A program made the translations under genes and the position numbers. DNA of 64,000 nt from Elymus sibiricus (lineage: Eukaryota; Streptophyta; Magnoliopsida; Poales; Poaceae), in assembly GCA_039707655.1 (NCBI GenBank), contig CM077671.1:370389220-370453219 (forward strand), in the 5' to 3' direction. This document shows, one piece after another, positions 34,291-46,199 of the stretch. Every line of letters starts with the position of its first letter. The first letter of the stretch is position 1. The notes beneath the pieces were generated by a model. The model was given only the letters and a program-made list of their open reading frames with translations, ran no database searches and had not been told where the DNA came from.

Positions 34291-36696
34291 TTATGCGCCC
34301 GAAGCGGCGGCGTACACCATGTTGCCATTGGCGTTGCCACCGCGCCCTCTGCCCCGAGCCGGGCCGCCTCTCCCACGGCCACGGCCTCGACCACGACCTG
34401 CAACGTGACACAGATGCGGCAGATTATAAACAAGGGATGTGGATGCATACAACCAATTTGGTAGAAGGAAGCTGTCTCTACCTCCAGCTGGTGCAGGAAG
34501 AGGCGCCTCCTCGTAATACCCTCCGTCTTGCTGATAATCAGGCTGGCCACCACCATAGCCGCCTCTCCTGCCACGGCCCCTGAAACCACGCCCCCCACCT
34601 CGGGGTGGCGGTGGTGCCTCGTCATAATACCCTCCATCATGCTGATAATCAGGCTGACCACCATAGCCACCTCTCCTGCCACGGCCCCTGAAACCACCAC
34701 GGCCTCTACCACGCACATACCCATTACCCTCGTAAGGAGGACCATGGTCAGCATACCCATTGCCTGCATAGGCAGGAGCATGCTCATTTTCCCATCCACC
34801 ATCAGCATACTCCATGTATCCATTTCCTGAAAAATCATTTATGCAATGAACAGCTGCACATTTTTACACTCTGATGATGATTTACTAGGAAGCAGTTAGC
34901 CTCACCACGTGCACCTCTACCCCTTCCCATTCCCCTTCCACGGCCTCGACCACGGCCTCTTCCTCGTCCAGGAGGTGAGTGTGCATCTGCAATTATACAG
35001 AGAGATAAGAAAGCGTACAGAATCAGATATAATAACGATAACAAAATGAAACGTGCCCAATACCTTCATCATTATCGTATTCAACAAACGGCTTCACCTT
35101 GTCAGCAGGCAGAGGAGATTGATATCTGCACACATATAATAAACTCAATCTACCATTACATGTAGAAGAATAATCTATGCACATTTGTGATTTTACAACA
35201 TAATTTTCTAGTAGATAGCAAATAGTTGTGCCAAAAACTATAACAAGAACTGCATAATTGATTAACTAGCAATTCATGAGACAACTGAACAGGGTAGACT
35301 AAAATCTCTCAAATAAACATTCCAATGCTACCCAGTAGCCCACGAAACACAGGGATGATTAGTTAGATAAAAATTAAAATACTTTTGCTAGTATCAGATA
35401 TACAGCTGTCATACCCGACAGATGATTTGTCCAGCTCCTTCTTTGAAAGAGTTATAGTAATCATAGACACATGCCTTGTTGTCTCAAGTCTGCAGACAGA
35501 AAAGATGTTTAGAGCACAGCTGAATTCATCTAAAAGTAAGGAAAAAATCTCTAGCAATTACTAGTAGCTTTATATGCCATAAGATGTTTAGAGTCGATTC
35601 TTACGGAAGTAGGCCTTCCTCCAGTGGCTCCCATGTGTCAGTAATATCAGTGGATTCAGTGGCAGTGTTTTGATGGAGACCCACAATTCTCCTCTGTGCA
35701 ACAAAACAGCAATCAAAATTTTAGAATAATAAAGTCGAATGCATAGTTTACATGCACAGCCAGCATCAGAAGTACCTTGATCAATTCTGCAATCATCACA
35801 GTTTTGTTTATGGCCCTTCCCATGGCCTTGAATACAACTTCATCGCAACCCTTATCCTGTATGTATGCATCGCAAAGCATCAGCCACAGTACATAAACAA
35901 AACTGTGTGATATGCGCGCTTGCGTTTGATGGCCTTATGGGTGTCCACATCCATGAGAAGATTTATAGAACACCCAAAAGGAAACTCATAAAATCCCACC
36001 CGGCCAAATCATCAAAACATGGATGTGACTAACAGTCACCGTCAATTATTAGAGAACAAGATGAAGCAGCGTGCCGTGCACCACACTCGTCAACAAAAGT
36101 GGTGACTGGCCGTACAAAAAGTGGCAACAAAGCACATTAGCGGGCCAACACGATCTCAGATTGTTCAATGTGTTTAAAGTGACAAATCACACCACCACGA
36201 GAGTAGAGCATCTGTCTGTACGATTGCGTCTTATCTGAAAAACGATGCCTAATTCGCCACACCGCGTTATCAGTTTCGGCAACCACACGGTAAAAGCCAT
36301 CGCCTACAGTGCTGCGAGCATTAACTTTTTTTATGGCAGTATTGCCGAAAACAGAACAAATCCTACCAAACAAGGCAGCAGAGTAAGAGGATAACAATGT
36401 CCTCCCAGCCTCGAATTAATACTACTTTGCATTGAAAACACACGCTTAGCGGATATTAGCAAGTGCGGCAATCCGTACGGCCCCATAACTTTCCAAACGC
36501 CACCGTAGACCTAAACTAAACCCACGGGTTATCACCGAACATTCAATCATTCGGCTGAAAGCGTCGGCGGTACCTGGAATAGTGTGGTGGCGTAGGTGAT
36601 GTAGTTGCGCATCCTGCCCTGGGTGGTGATGCGGATCTCGTTCTCCTTGATGGGCACCTCCTCCCGCGGCTTCTCCACCCTCTGGTACCGATCCAT
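34291..36696 (-). CDS. Alba DNA/RNA-binding domain protein with C-terminal RGG repeats
   Basis: Eight coding exons on the minus strand (36574-36696, 35776-35856, 35605-35693, 35415-35489, 35064-35125, 34906-34986, 34482-34826, 34291-34397) total 963 bases, or 320 residues. The start MDRYQRVEKPREEVPIKENE leads into the Alba fold (residues about 15-110: IRITTQGRMRNYITYATTLF, KAMGRAINKTVMIAELIKRR, VSMITITLSKKELD). The rest is a disordered tail of RG/RGG and GGY-type repeats (about 145-320). Alba proteins bind RNA and DNA:RNA hybrids; plant long-form Alba proteins with RGG tails are linked to R-loop control and mRNA handling. The two tail blocks FRGRGRRGGYGG...QPDYQ.DGGYY.EAP are an internal duplication (34530-34600 and 34640-34710). 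All introns are GT-AG. Confidence 0.95.
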
Positions 36697-37384
36697 GGCC
36701 TCCCTCCCGTTGGCTCGGCTACAATGGCGCAGGCAGAAACCCTCTCAGATCCACGGAACACAAGCACGGCGACGGCGAGTGGGGAAGGCGAGGAGAGACG
36801 CCGTACCTGGACGGCGCGGCGGTCGTCGGCTGCTCCTCCGGTCCGGTGGTTTGATTTGGGTTGGGTGGCGGCTTGTCCTGGCGACGATGCGGTAACCGCC
36901 GGGTGGGGGTGGGAGTGAGGGCTTTTATACGGCCGCCTCCGTTCGGGCCGGGAAGGCGGGACCGGGTCGGACTCGCCCTCGCCCTCGCCCTCGCCCCCAG
37001 CGCGCGCGTCTAGGGTTTTGGCGGCCGCAAGTTACGGGACTGCCCCTCGGCGTTCCGGGGTTTTGCGGCGTCCGGGACGGTCTCTGGACGGACGGATCCC
37101 CGCAGGCGGTGACGCGTCTACGGCTCGGATTCCTCCGCTGCGGCGCAGGCTTGGAGTAGGAAGGGCCATCCAAGGACTTCACTCGCGGCCTGATGGGCCT
37201 CTACTCGGATTTCTCGCTGAGGCAGGCGCAGGCTTGGAGAAGGACGGGCTGGTGGGCCTTTACTGGGGTCCCGACCCAACAGAGAAAACCAGGAGCTTTT
37301 TTTCACCCGAGAAATTCATTTACTTTTGGCAAAGATAGATTTTGTTTCTTGAGTAACTTTACTCACCTGTTATTATATCAAGAC
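36697..37384. other. Promoter side of the Alba gene and intergenic DNA
   Basis: GC-rich 36697-37180 includes the Alba 5' untranslated region and promoter, with a GCCCTCGCCCTCGCCCTCGC triplet-type repeat at about 36970-36995. Around 37170-37260 the phrases GGCCTCTACTCGGATTTCTC and GGGCCTTTACTGGG alternate. I see no supported gene. Confidence 0.5.
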
Positions 37385-37624
37385 AACTTAAATGGGTTGG
37401 TCGGTGCAATTATCCGCGATCGCACTGGAAAACTTATTGCCGCTGCAATCGAACGATGAAGTTCTTGTTATGATGCTTTCATAGCTGAAGCAATGGCAGT
37501 TAGATTCGGACAAAACTTGGCACATATGGTGGGTTGCAGCAAGACTGAAGTGGCCTCGGATAATGAAGGGGTTGGCAATGATCTTAATGAAGGTGTCTCG
37601 AATTCAGTAGCAAGTGCCATTTAT
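37385..37624 (+). pseudogene. RNase H-like (RVT_3) pseudogene, 5' part
   Basis: The frame reads GAIIRDRTGKLIAAA, a stop at 37457-37459, then FIAEAMAVRFGQNLAHMVGC and VASDNEGVGNDLNEG. This is the pattern of the plant reverse-transcriptase-like RNase H domain found in LINEs and in some host proteins. The Mutator-like element starts at 37625, right after its target duplication. Confidence 0.65.
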
Positions 37625-37925
37625 GGCAATTTTGACAAATTTGACCTAAAGTCGCATCTAATTCACATACTGAACCGTTCGCGGAAAAAATTCACCGGCC
37701 TAACCCTTTCGTGTGGCGCCCGACAGCAAGGCCACACTACACTATGTGGCGCCTTGGTGTTAGGCGCCACACGCCTGCCACGCTGGCGCCCCGTGGCACG
37801 GCCCGACCCCACTACGCCGCAGTGTGGCGCCTAAGGGAAAGGCGCCACACTGTTATGTGTGGCGCCTTTCTGTTAGGCGCCACACTTTGGGTTATCCAGC
37901 CGCGGGCCGATCCCCTCCCCCACCC
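37625..37925 (+). repeat. Left terminal inverted repeat of the Mutator-like element
   Basis: About 300 bp, matching the reverse complement of 41216-41517 with few differences. It contains a set of short internal inverted repeats built on GTGTGGCGCC and GGCGCCACAC (37712-37890). Confidence 0.92.
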
Positions 37926-38414
37926 CCACCAGTTCTTCCAGCAGGTGAGGGGGGCGGCGGCGGCTCCCTTCTCTCTTCCTCGCAATCCCCTCTCCAAAAT
38001 CCTTCAGATCTGAGGTTTTCTTCCGTGGATTTCTTCCCCAAATCATTCTACAAGTTAATCTCCTCCGTTCCCCATATTTCTATCCGATAAATATTGCATT
38101 TTTTCAGATTTGTGTAAGTTAGGATGATAGGCAAGATTTGCTTGGATTCGAAATGAGGATTCGTATATGAGTAGATGATTATTGAAATGAGTCTTCCTAT
38201 ATGATTTGTTCATTTGTGCTACCATTTTGTGGAACATATTAGATGAACATATATATGAATATATATTAGATGAACATATGTATGATTGTTTATATGATTT
38301 GTGGTATCGTTTTTCAGATGTATGATTTGTCCATTTTGTGGTATCATTTTTCAGATGTATTTGTTGAGATGAATTGTATTGTATAACTCATATAATTATC
38401 TTGAAATATGTAGG

Positions 38415-41009
38415 ATGGTGTGGCTTTTGGATGATTACTATGACGTTGAACACCGGTCCTATTTGATGTCGGTGAAGAAAATGGTAATGATAGCATACTA
38501 GTTGGTAGTTTATATATTTTTTTTATTTGAAAAGATGAAACCATAATCATATCACTTGCATGTTTGCAGAATCTTGCGCCCCTCAAGATTCGGTCCCGCG
38601 GGGCGTCGACTTCAATGCCGTACGATGAGCGATACACATCGTACATCGAGAAGACAGGACTCCTTCCTTTCATTCAACTTGTAAGCCGGTCGACGCCGAA
38701 CCTGAACGCGGCGGCAATCACCGCACTTACGGATCGGTGGAGGCCGGAGACCCACAGTTTCCACCTCCGTACCGGAGAGATGACCGTGACTCTTCAGGAT
38801 CTTTCCATGATCACCGCACTTCCAATCGAGGGGAAGCCTCTTTGTATGAGCACTGATTCAGAGGGATGGCGCCAACAAATGGAGGCCCTTATTGGTATGT
38901 CTCCTGCGGAGCCGGAACCAGCAGAGGGAGAGAAGAAAGACCACCGAGTCCCCGCCGGCGCTCCTTTCAAATGGATCGTAGCCAACTTTGCGCATTGTCC
39001 TCAGGGCGCCACTGAAGATGTGATCGAGACTTATGCTCGCGTGTACATGTGGTATGTTATCTCTAGGACTATCTTCGCTGACACCGGCGGCAAGAATGCT
39101 CCATGGATGTGGCTGAAGGCGTTGACGGTCCTCGACCAGAAGTTCAGCTGGGGGTCGGCAGCATTGGCCTACTTGTACCGGCAGGTAACTAATTTTTTTA
39201 CTTAGTTTTTGTTTAGATTTCATTATTGTACTTAACTGATACATGTTTTGCTTGGCGTTTAGTTGGACGATGCTTGTCGTAGGCTGCATTGGTGGTTGTA
39301 TGCTCCTACTATCTGTATGGAGTTGGGAACGCCTTCCAGTTGGGCGCCCTAAAGGGGTAACGTTCGAGGACTAGAATGACCACGACAACCCCATACGGCT
39401 TCCTACTTGGGCTTACAAGTGGGACGTGGTTTCGGAGATGACGAGCGATGTGAAAATTATGTACAGGCAGTACGCCAACGAGATGGATTCGCTTACTGTC
39501 GAGCAGGTAAACATTGACAATACATCAATAACTTGACTCCTCTACATGAAAGGAAAACATGAACATTGTCTTTCTCTGTTGTGTTGCAGGTGGAATGGCA
39601 GCCATATGGTGTCGGGGATAGCTTTGGTAATGCATTCCAGTTTGAGCTCAATCCAATGTGCTTGCAGGAAAAACATCTTTGGCTTATGCAGTGCCCACTG
39701 ATATGCAATTGGGCGGTTGAGTTCCATCTCCCCCATCGTGTGTGTCGTCAATTTGACTTGTTTCGGGCTCACCCGCCGGAGTGGGTGGACACGGACACGC
39801 AGCTTCACAGGTAACAAAGCATGAACAATAAACAACTACAATCGTCCAACTTTGAATAGTGCTAATAATGAGCTATTTAACATGCAGGTTGGATAGGAGG
39901 AGACAGCGAAATATCAAGGATTGGGATAAGTATCATAAGAAGTACGTCACCTCGTTTGCGCATGGTGTGGAGCGAGCTAAGAAAATGGCACATGCCCAGC
40001 TTCGCGAGTATTGTCCACTTGCGTTCAACAACTATGTTCGATGGCTTCAAGAGAATACTCGTTTGGAGATTTGTACGTCTGCTTTTCAGGATGATATCTT
40101 GGAAGATCCCACTTCATTCGATGGACTTGCCCAGGACGAATACAACAAGCTTATCCGGGAAGGGTACCAAACCCCTTTTGCTCCAGTTCTCAACTTTGTG
40201 GTAAGTGTGCACTCTTTTGTTATCTATGGACAGTAGTACACATCTTTGCTTACCTTACATGTTGTTTTCGTTTCAACCATAGCGCAAGGAGGTCAAAAAA
40301 CAAGCTGATGAAACCCAGGCCATTCTAGACACAACCCATAGAGGAAAACAGGGAGAATCTGCACTTCGACTTTTCATCAAGGTGCTTGACCATATTTCAA
40401 CATCCCTACTTGAGAACTCTTTGATTAGTTGTAAATCTCATTTATCTGTCAATGTTATAGCGTCAGGGCCAAAGGTTGCGGCGACTGGCCAGCATTTTAG
40501 GTTGTCGTGACCAAGAATATTCAGAACCGTCGAGATCCGGTTCATCCCATCGCAATGCCAACCTGGACGATTCTACTACCTCCGGAGCTCGTATGGACGA
40601 CGATGACATTACCTCGGGAGCTAATTTAGAGGATCACGCTTTGTTCTCTCCAGAGGTATGCCAACTGAGTACTTTCATATTTCACTACCTCGCCTGCACA
40701 TGATGATATCAATTTTCTCTTTAGGTTCAGGACAACATGACGTTGGATGCTTTCCAACGCTCCGCTTACATGTTGAAGCCAAGGACGGGAATAAACCGGT
40801 ACACACCTGAGGACTTTAATGACAAAGGAAAGAAGGCGGTCGCTGAGGGTTCGCGTATGACAAGAGGGATGACGAGGATGAGAGCTATGGACGATGACGA
40901 TGGCGATGAGGAGGAAATAGAGTTGGAGGAACCGCAGCTGGTTGTGAGGAAGAAGAAGCTAGCTACTAAGAGGGGACGAGGCAAGAGTACGCGAGGAAGG
41001 AAAGAGTAG
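38415..41009 (+). pseudogene. Plant mobile domain (PMD) gene inside the Mutator-like element
   Basis: Eight exons by GT-AG sites: 38415-38483, 38570-39184, 39263-39506, 39590-39810, 39888-40200, 40283-40381, 40461-40655, 40725-41009. The product resembles the transposon-derived proteins annotated serine/threonine phosphatase 7 long form homologue, of the MAIN/MAIL family. Motifs: YIEKTGLLPFIQLVSRSTPN, DRWRPETHSFHLRTGEMTVT with LQDLSMITALPIEGKPL, NAPWMWLKALTVLD, then WSWERLPVGRP and DWDKYHKKYV downstream. A basic tail KKLATKRGRG ends the protein. Two lesions: in exon 3 the frame changes near 39285 (its 244 bases are not a multiple of three), and a TAG lies at about 39372, in FED-stop-NDHD, where Trp is expected. 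The rest is open across seven exons. An upstream exon is possible. MAIN and MAIL1 act in nuclear silencing and genome integrity; no such role can be inferred for this copy. Confidence 0.85.
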
Positions 41010-41215
41010 TGATGTCGAACTTGTGGTGGTTGTTTTCTTATGAAGTCAAACATGTTGTCGGTGTCTTGAACTAGTAGCAATGTTGAACTTGCTGTTTTTT
41101 TATCCTTCTTGAACTCGTAGAACCATGAGACTTATTATCCTTGTTGGACTTATTATACTCTCAGTTTGCTGTGTGGATATATGGTGGAGGCTATGTTTGA
41201 ATTATGTGGCTGTAG

Positions 41216-41517
41216 GGTGGGGGAGGGGGTCGGCCCGCGGCTGGATAACCCAAAGTGTGGCGCCTAACGGAAAGACGCCACACATAACAGTGTGGCGCCT
41301 TTCCCTTAGGCGCCACACTGCGGCGTAGTGGGGTCGGGCCGTGCCACGGGGCGCCAGCGTGGCAGGCGTGTGGCGCCTAACACCAAGGCGCCACATAGTG
41401 TAGTGTGGCGCCTTGCTGTCGGGCGCCACACGAAAGGGTTAGGCCGGTGAATTTTTTCCGCGAACGGTTCAGTCTGTGAATTAGATGCGACTTTAGGTCA
41501 AATTTGTCAAAATTGCC
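41216..41517 (-). repeat. Right terminal inverted repeat of the Mutator-like element
   Basis: Reverse complement of 37625-37925, about 300 bp, with the same GGCGCC hairpin motifs, followed at once by the GCCATTTAT duplication. Confidence 0.92.
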
Positions 41518-41526
41518 GCCATTTAT

Positions 41527-41660
41527 CGATGGCTGATTCTTCGTCAAGTTATATTCTAACCATGTCTTGTTTGAACATTGTAATAGAGATTGTAATCAGG
41601 CTGCTCATGAACTAGCTAAAATAGCTAAGTACTCTAGTCATAGTGTTTGAGCTGATCTCC
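41527..41660 (+). pseudogene. RNase H-like (RVT_3) pseudogene, 3' part
   Basis: Continuation of 37385-37624 after the transposon: FEHCNRDCNQAAHELAKIA, the end of the RNase H-like domain. The frame is shifted by one relative to the first part. Confidence 0.6.
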
Positions 41661-42752
41661 TTCCTTGTAACTGATACGATCGTTTTGATGGGATAAAGGA
41701 GAGATGAGTTGTCATAAAACTTGTTATTATGTCCAAAAAAAAAACTTTAATAACTTTTCATTCTTTTGACAATGACCGATCTCTGTGAGCTCAGTCTCTC
41801 CTCTTCCTAAAAGATACTATGTTGATTTCACTTCTTGATTAAGGTTTGAATATTCTTCATATGTATCTTTGCCCGCCATGGGATAATCGGATTCTTGGCT
41901 CATCGGGCTTGATATACATTGAGCTCAATATGCTTAAGCTTCAACACTTGAAAAAAAAAATATCAGGCTTGTTACGTCTCATCCGCCTGAGAGAGTGTTA
42001 TTTGTAAGTCGATAGAATTGTATGACATGAAGCGGAAAATTGTTCATGTAGCGTGCAAGTGTTCGGTTCAGTTACACATTACTAAACCTACCTAAATTTG
42101 CACGCCATCTTTAAAAAGTGCAAGTGGAATTTTCAACTTCGTAATCAGGTATGGAACCACGTTCAGAAACTTCGCTCTGAAAATGGAAATTTCTCAGTCA
42201 ATTTAGAATTAGAAGTCCTGTACAAAAAGCAGATTTATACTTTGTGCGGGGAGATTTCATAATGTAGTGCTGAAAGAAACAGTAGACAGCAGCATGCACA
42301 AAGTATACGGCAGTGGAGTGTCATTATTCTGTGGTTTCACTACATATACATGCGCGTCCACCTCGTCACAAACCCCTCGGCATACGTCTATTTGGTGTTA
42401 CCATGTGATATGTGTTGGGAGGCGACCTGCTTTTCAGTGGGTGGTCGAACCATTCTTGTATGACTTCTTTCTTCTATAATGCAAAGGCAGAGCTCCTGCT
42501 GTTCACGTCAAAAAAAACAAACCCCTCGGCGGAGCGCGTTATTGCTATCCGTATACATATCAACACGTACGTGAGAAATAATCAAAGTGAAAATGGCCTA
42601 GGTCTACCTACGCAACTCAACTCAACTCATCCTGTGTGTTCTATCCTGTACTGTGCCAACTCCTACGGCAACTACCAAAAAAGAAAAAGAGTGTGAGAGC
42701 GTGTGATCATGTATCCATGTCAACTTCAAACCAACACAAGGCAATGTCGGGA
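41661..42752. other. Intergenic DNA
   Basis: AT-rich, no gene or complete repeat recognised. 42600-42752 should be the 3' untranslated end of the aspartyl protease on the minus strand. Confidence 0.5.
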
Positions 42753-45700
42753 TCAAAGAATGGCGAGGAGCAGCGGAGCGATGGCGGCGAAGAAGAAGGT
42801 CCTGCTGCTGAAATGCAGGTGGATCGACGATCCGGACGAAGGCTTGGCCGCGTCGATCTGGGTGATGTTCGGCGAAGGGCGCTTCGCGGCTTCGGGGTTG
42901 GAGCCGCCTGGTCCGGAGGCGGGCTTCGGAGGGACGGCCGAGGGGTTCGGGCTCACCGGGAGCTTGCTTGAGTGGTCGACGCTGTAGCCTGATTCATGAT
43001 GATGATGATGACAAGCATATGATGTGTAAGGGCATTTTCCCCGGTAACCGAGGTTGAAACTGAGGAACCGCTTCAGGGGATGTCATGTTGAGGTACTTAC
43101 AGTCGAAAGATTTCCATCCCAGGACTAGCCTCTCGCGGTCGAACACCACCTTGAGCCCGGACATGAAGTTCTCTGTGCCAGAAGTGAGCAGACAGCAAGT
43201 AAGAACGATGAGGTGGATTATTGACGGTGAGGTGGTTTAGTCAGTGGTTTAGGACACATGAAGGCAAAAAGATAGTACAACCTTTATAGGCAACAATGCT
43301 ATTACAAAGTGGTTGCACATGGATAATTAATGCTAAAATATCTGAGGTTTTATAGCATAGAGGAGAACATAAAACCTGACAAATAAAGCTAGCAAAGCAG
43401 GTCTGGAAATGAGCAAGGCATCTGGAAAGTAGTAGTTATTCATTAATCATTGCTTCTTTGCAACTAACATATGCTACCAACTCCATCCAGGAACTCAAAT
43501 CAAATAATATAAAGCTAGATGGGTTAGATAGAATCTAATTTGGTTCTTTGCACACCTCAAATAACACTAGTACGGTTCAGACTGAATCTAATAAAAAATT
43601 CAGAGCATAAGGCAACTTTAGATAGTGGAACAGTGTAGAGCAGAGGAGCTCACCCCCAATCAAGTTGACACCTTCACTCTTCATAATAGCCAAGCAATAG
43701 CCAACAGGGCTCTGTTCCATATAAAAGAGCAGCAAGATTAAATTCACTAGCTAGCTTACATGGCTGGATGAAATTAGATGCATCGATGTTTTCTTACTGA
43801 AGAAATATCTGTTATGGTGATTATTGGGTCTTTGACAGGGAACACACTGCCACCTTTGGCCGTCAGGCTTATGTTCGGAGGACTTACAGCTCCCTTGGAA
43901 CTGGAGAAAGCAGCAGCATATCCATCAGATACAGGTAGGCACTAGTTTGTGAAAATGTGCCTCACATATCAAGGTCTGCTGCGAGACAAACTTACCTTAT
44001 GGTGTAGCAATATTCAAACGGCAACGAAGAATCGGCCGGATTTCTCTTCTCTTTGACTTGTTTATCGAACTGAATTAGAATGTCAATGAATATATATATG
44101 AGAATCACCATGAAAATGTAAAATATGGTGAAACCGCTGGTAGTATAAAGCGGTAAATCTACTTACAGCGCTGGTAATCTCGGTGTACATTGGGTCGGAG
44201 AGAGCCGTGAAGGAGGTACCGGAGTCCATGACTGCGCTGAATTTTGTGCTGAACGTTTTACCTCCCGCCATAGCTCCTATGATGCTAATGTTGTAGTATG
44301 GACTGCAGAAGTAGAGCGCGCGAAGGTCGTGAAAGGTCAGAGACCTATATTGTTTGCTTGTGAAACTGTGAGACATGAAAACAGACATACTTGTGTTTGT
44401 AAATGTTCAGCGGAGTTTCCAGCTGGTCGGCGCTTCCCGTGTCCCCGAAGTTGATCCTGCCATGACCATCTTCCCCGAAGCACATGGAGAAGGAATTGGC
44501 GGCGACTCCTTGGCTCGCCAGCAGACTCGGCACCGACTTGCTGTCCATGCCGAGCCCGAGCAGGCCGTTCGGCGCGGCGCTGCCTAGAAATGAACCCGTC
44601 TGGACCTGTCCACAGCTAACAATGCACACATATTCAAATTCAAATTCAGCACAGAAAAGTGAGCAGTGACTCAGAATTGCGCATTGCCATGTACTAGATC
44701 ACAAGGGACGTACCCGAATGTTATGGGGGCCTGGGTGACCTTGGAGTGCCCGGCCTCGGTCGCCAGGTACAGGACATCCTCCACCAGCACCCCGTTGGAC
44801 GACGTGTTGTCCGACAGGTACTCGATGCTGTAGGGGCAGCTCTTGCTTGCTGCACTGTTGCATTCGGTCTGGTGATCGCACAGGCTGCTGCTGCAGGGGA
44901 CCTTCCGGCTAGTGCTCGACTTCCGCGGGCTGTACACGTCGAACTTCAAATTCTGCTCAAAATTTCGCCGTTTTCGCAGCAACGCGGTCACATTTAGGGA
45001 ACACGTTAAGCAAGAACATGAAGAAGAGACATGCATAATTTTTTACTGTCAGGAGTCATCAATTCGGATATCAAAGATTCAGCAAATGTGTGTGAAGCGT
45101 AAACAATCAGCAACAGTTCATTAATTTGAACCTGCAAAAAGATTGCAAGAACATAAAGAGAAAGGCCTTGGGTTAGTAGTAGTAGTAGTGGTGGTGGTGG
45201 TGTTTTCTAAGCTGCATGAGGAAGGCCCCAGCTGAGGCTGTCATGCTCCTGGAGAGGCCTCCCCAAAACAGGACGGCACGTGCGGTGCTTCCGTGATTTT
45301 TTCCCCTTTTCTTTCCCGAATTATGCGCTCGCAACAACTCCATCTCACAAGCATGTCGACTAGCAGCGGTACCAACTTTTTTCATCTCTACCATGCAACT
45401 AATCCCACCGTAATCTTCTGGTGGTTAACAAATTGCCCCCCGGAAATATCTCTTGGAGCAACCGACGGACACGAGCTCGAAAATCGTAGTAGTAACAAAG
45501 TAGCAGAGCAATGGCGTCGAAGCAGGAAGAAGAGGAAGAAGATGGAGGGAGTACGTACCCCGTAATCGGGCGAGGAGAGGGGGGCGCACTTGAGGCAGTC
45601 GCAGGGCACCCAGAAGAGGTCGCTGCCGGTGTCGAGCGCCACCAGGAACGTCACGTTCGGCGTCCCCAGCGCCACCACCGCGTAATGCAAACTGCACACC

Positions 45701-46199
45701 CAAAGCCAACCACCACCACCACCGCGAACTTCTTTAGCACAAAAGCGAGACGGAAAAGATGGCCACACAGTCTGGCCGGTGACAGCAACCTCCTAGCTCT
45801 TCCGATCGATGGATCGATGGATCGGCGCTTTGTTATCGCTGCCGATCTCTCTTGAGACGATCGTTGATCCATGGTGAAGATGAGGAGGAGGAGAGGGGCG
45901 GGGGCTTACAATCCGAAGGCGTTGAGGCGGTAGGTGTCGTTGCCGTCGGCGAAGGCGAACGGCCCGCCGGCTCCTGGTGCGGGGGAGGCGGCGAGAGAGA
46001 GCGAGCGGCGGCGGAGGTCGTCGTGGCCCGCCAGCGCGGCGTAGTACTCCGCCGTGCCCGGCGCCGGCCCGGTGCGCAGCCCCGCCCAGCCCCGCACCGT
46101 CGCCGAGTACCGGTGGTGGACGTCCAGGCTGAGCGCCTCCGCCCCCGCCCCCGCCGCCACGAGGGCCAGGAGCAGCAGAGCCCGCGCCGCCGCGCCCAT
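42753..46199 (-). CDS. Pepsin-type aspartyl protease with predicted GPI tail (aspartyl protease family 1-like)
   Basis: Ten coding exons on the minus strand (45910-46199, 45559-45691, 44714-44952, 44391-44615, 44167-44302, 43996-44069, 43798-43900, 43654-43711, 43101-43172, 42753-42988); 1566 bases, 521 residues. A hydrophobic signal peptide (ALLLLALVAAGAGAEA, residues 6-21) leads to GFLHYAVVALGTP. The first catalytic motif is DTGSDLFWVPCDC, the second VMDSGTSFTALSD (about 44205-44240). Further family marks are GLLGLGMDSKSVPSLL, NFMSGLKVVFDRERLVLGW, and many Cys. The C-terminus is Pro/Ser-rich and ends FFFAAIAPLLLAIL, the pattern of a GPI-anchor signal. It should be secreted and perhaps held at the outer membrane face, cleaving proteins in the apoplast. 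This is the group annotated aspartyl protease family protein 1 or aspartic proteinase-like protein 1. Substrates are unknown. Confidence 0.95.

Larger units (their letters stand above)
37625..41517 (+). mobile_element. Mutator-like element carrying a plant mobile domain gene
   Basis: 3893 bp flanked by a perfect 9-bp direct repeat GCCATTTAT (37616-37624 and 41518-41526), the target-duplication length of Mutator-like elements. Both ends begin GGCAATTTTGACAAATTTGA and stay inverted-repeat for about 300 bp. The interior holds a multi-exon plant mobile domain gene on the plus strand and no MURA-type transposase that I can find. The element therefore resembles a Pack-MULE or a transposon lineage that uses a mobile domain gene as passenger or partner. 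The insertion broke an RNase H-like pseudogene. Confidence 0.92.

Noticed and set aside
42703..42987. 94-codon plus-strand frame
   Set aside because: It lies antisense to the last exon of the aspartyl protease, which has clear splice sites and a sensible C-terminus.
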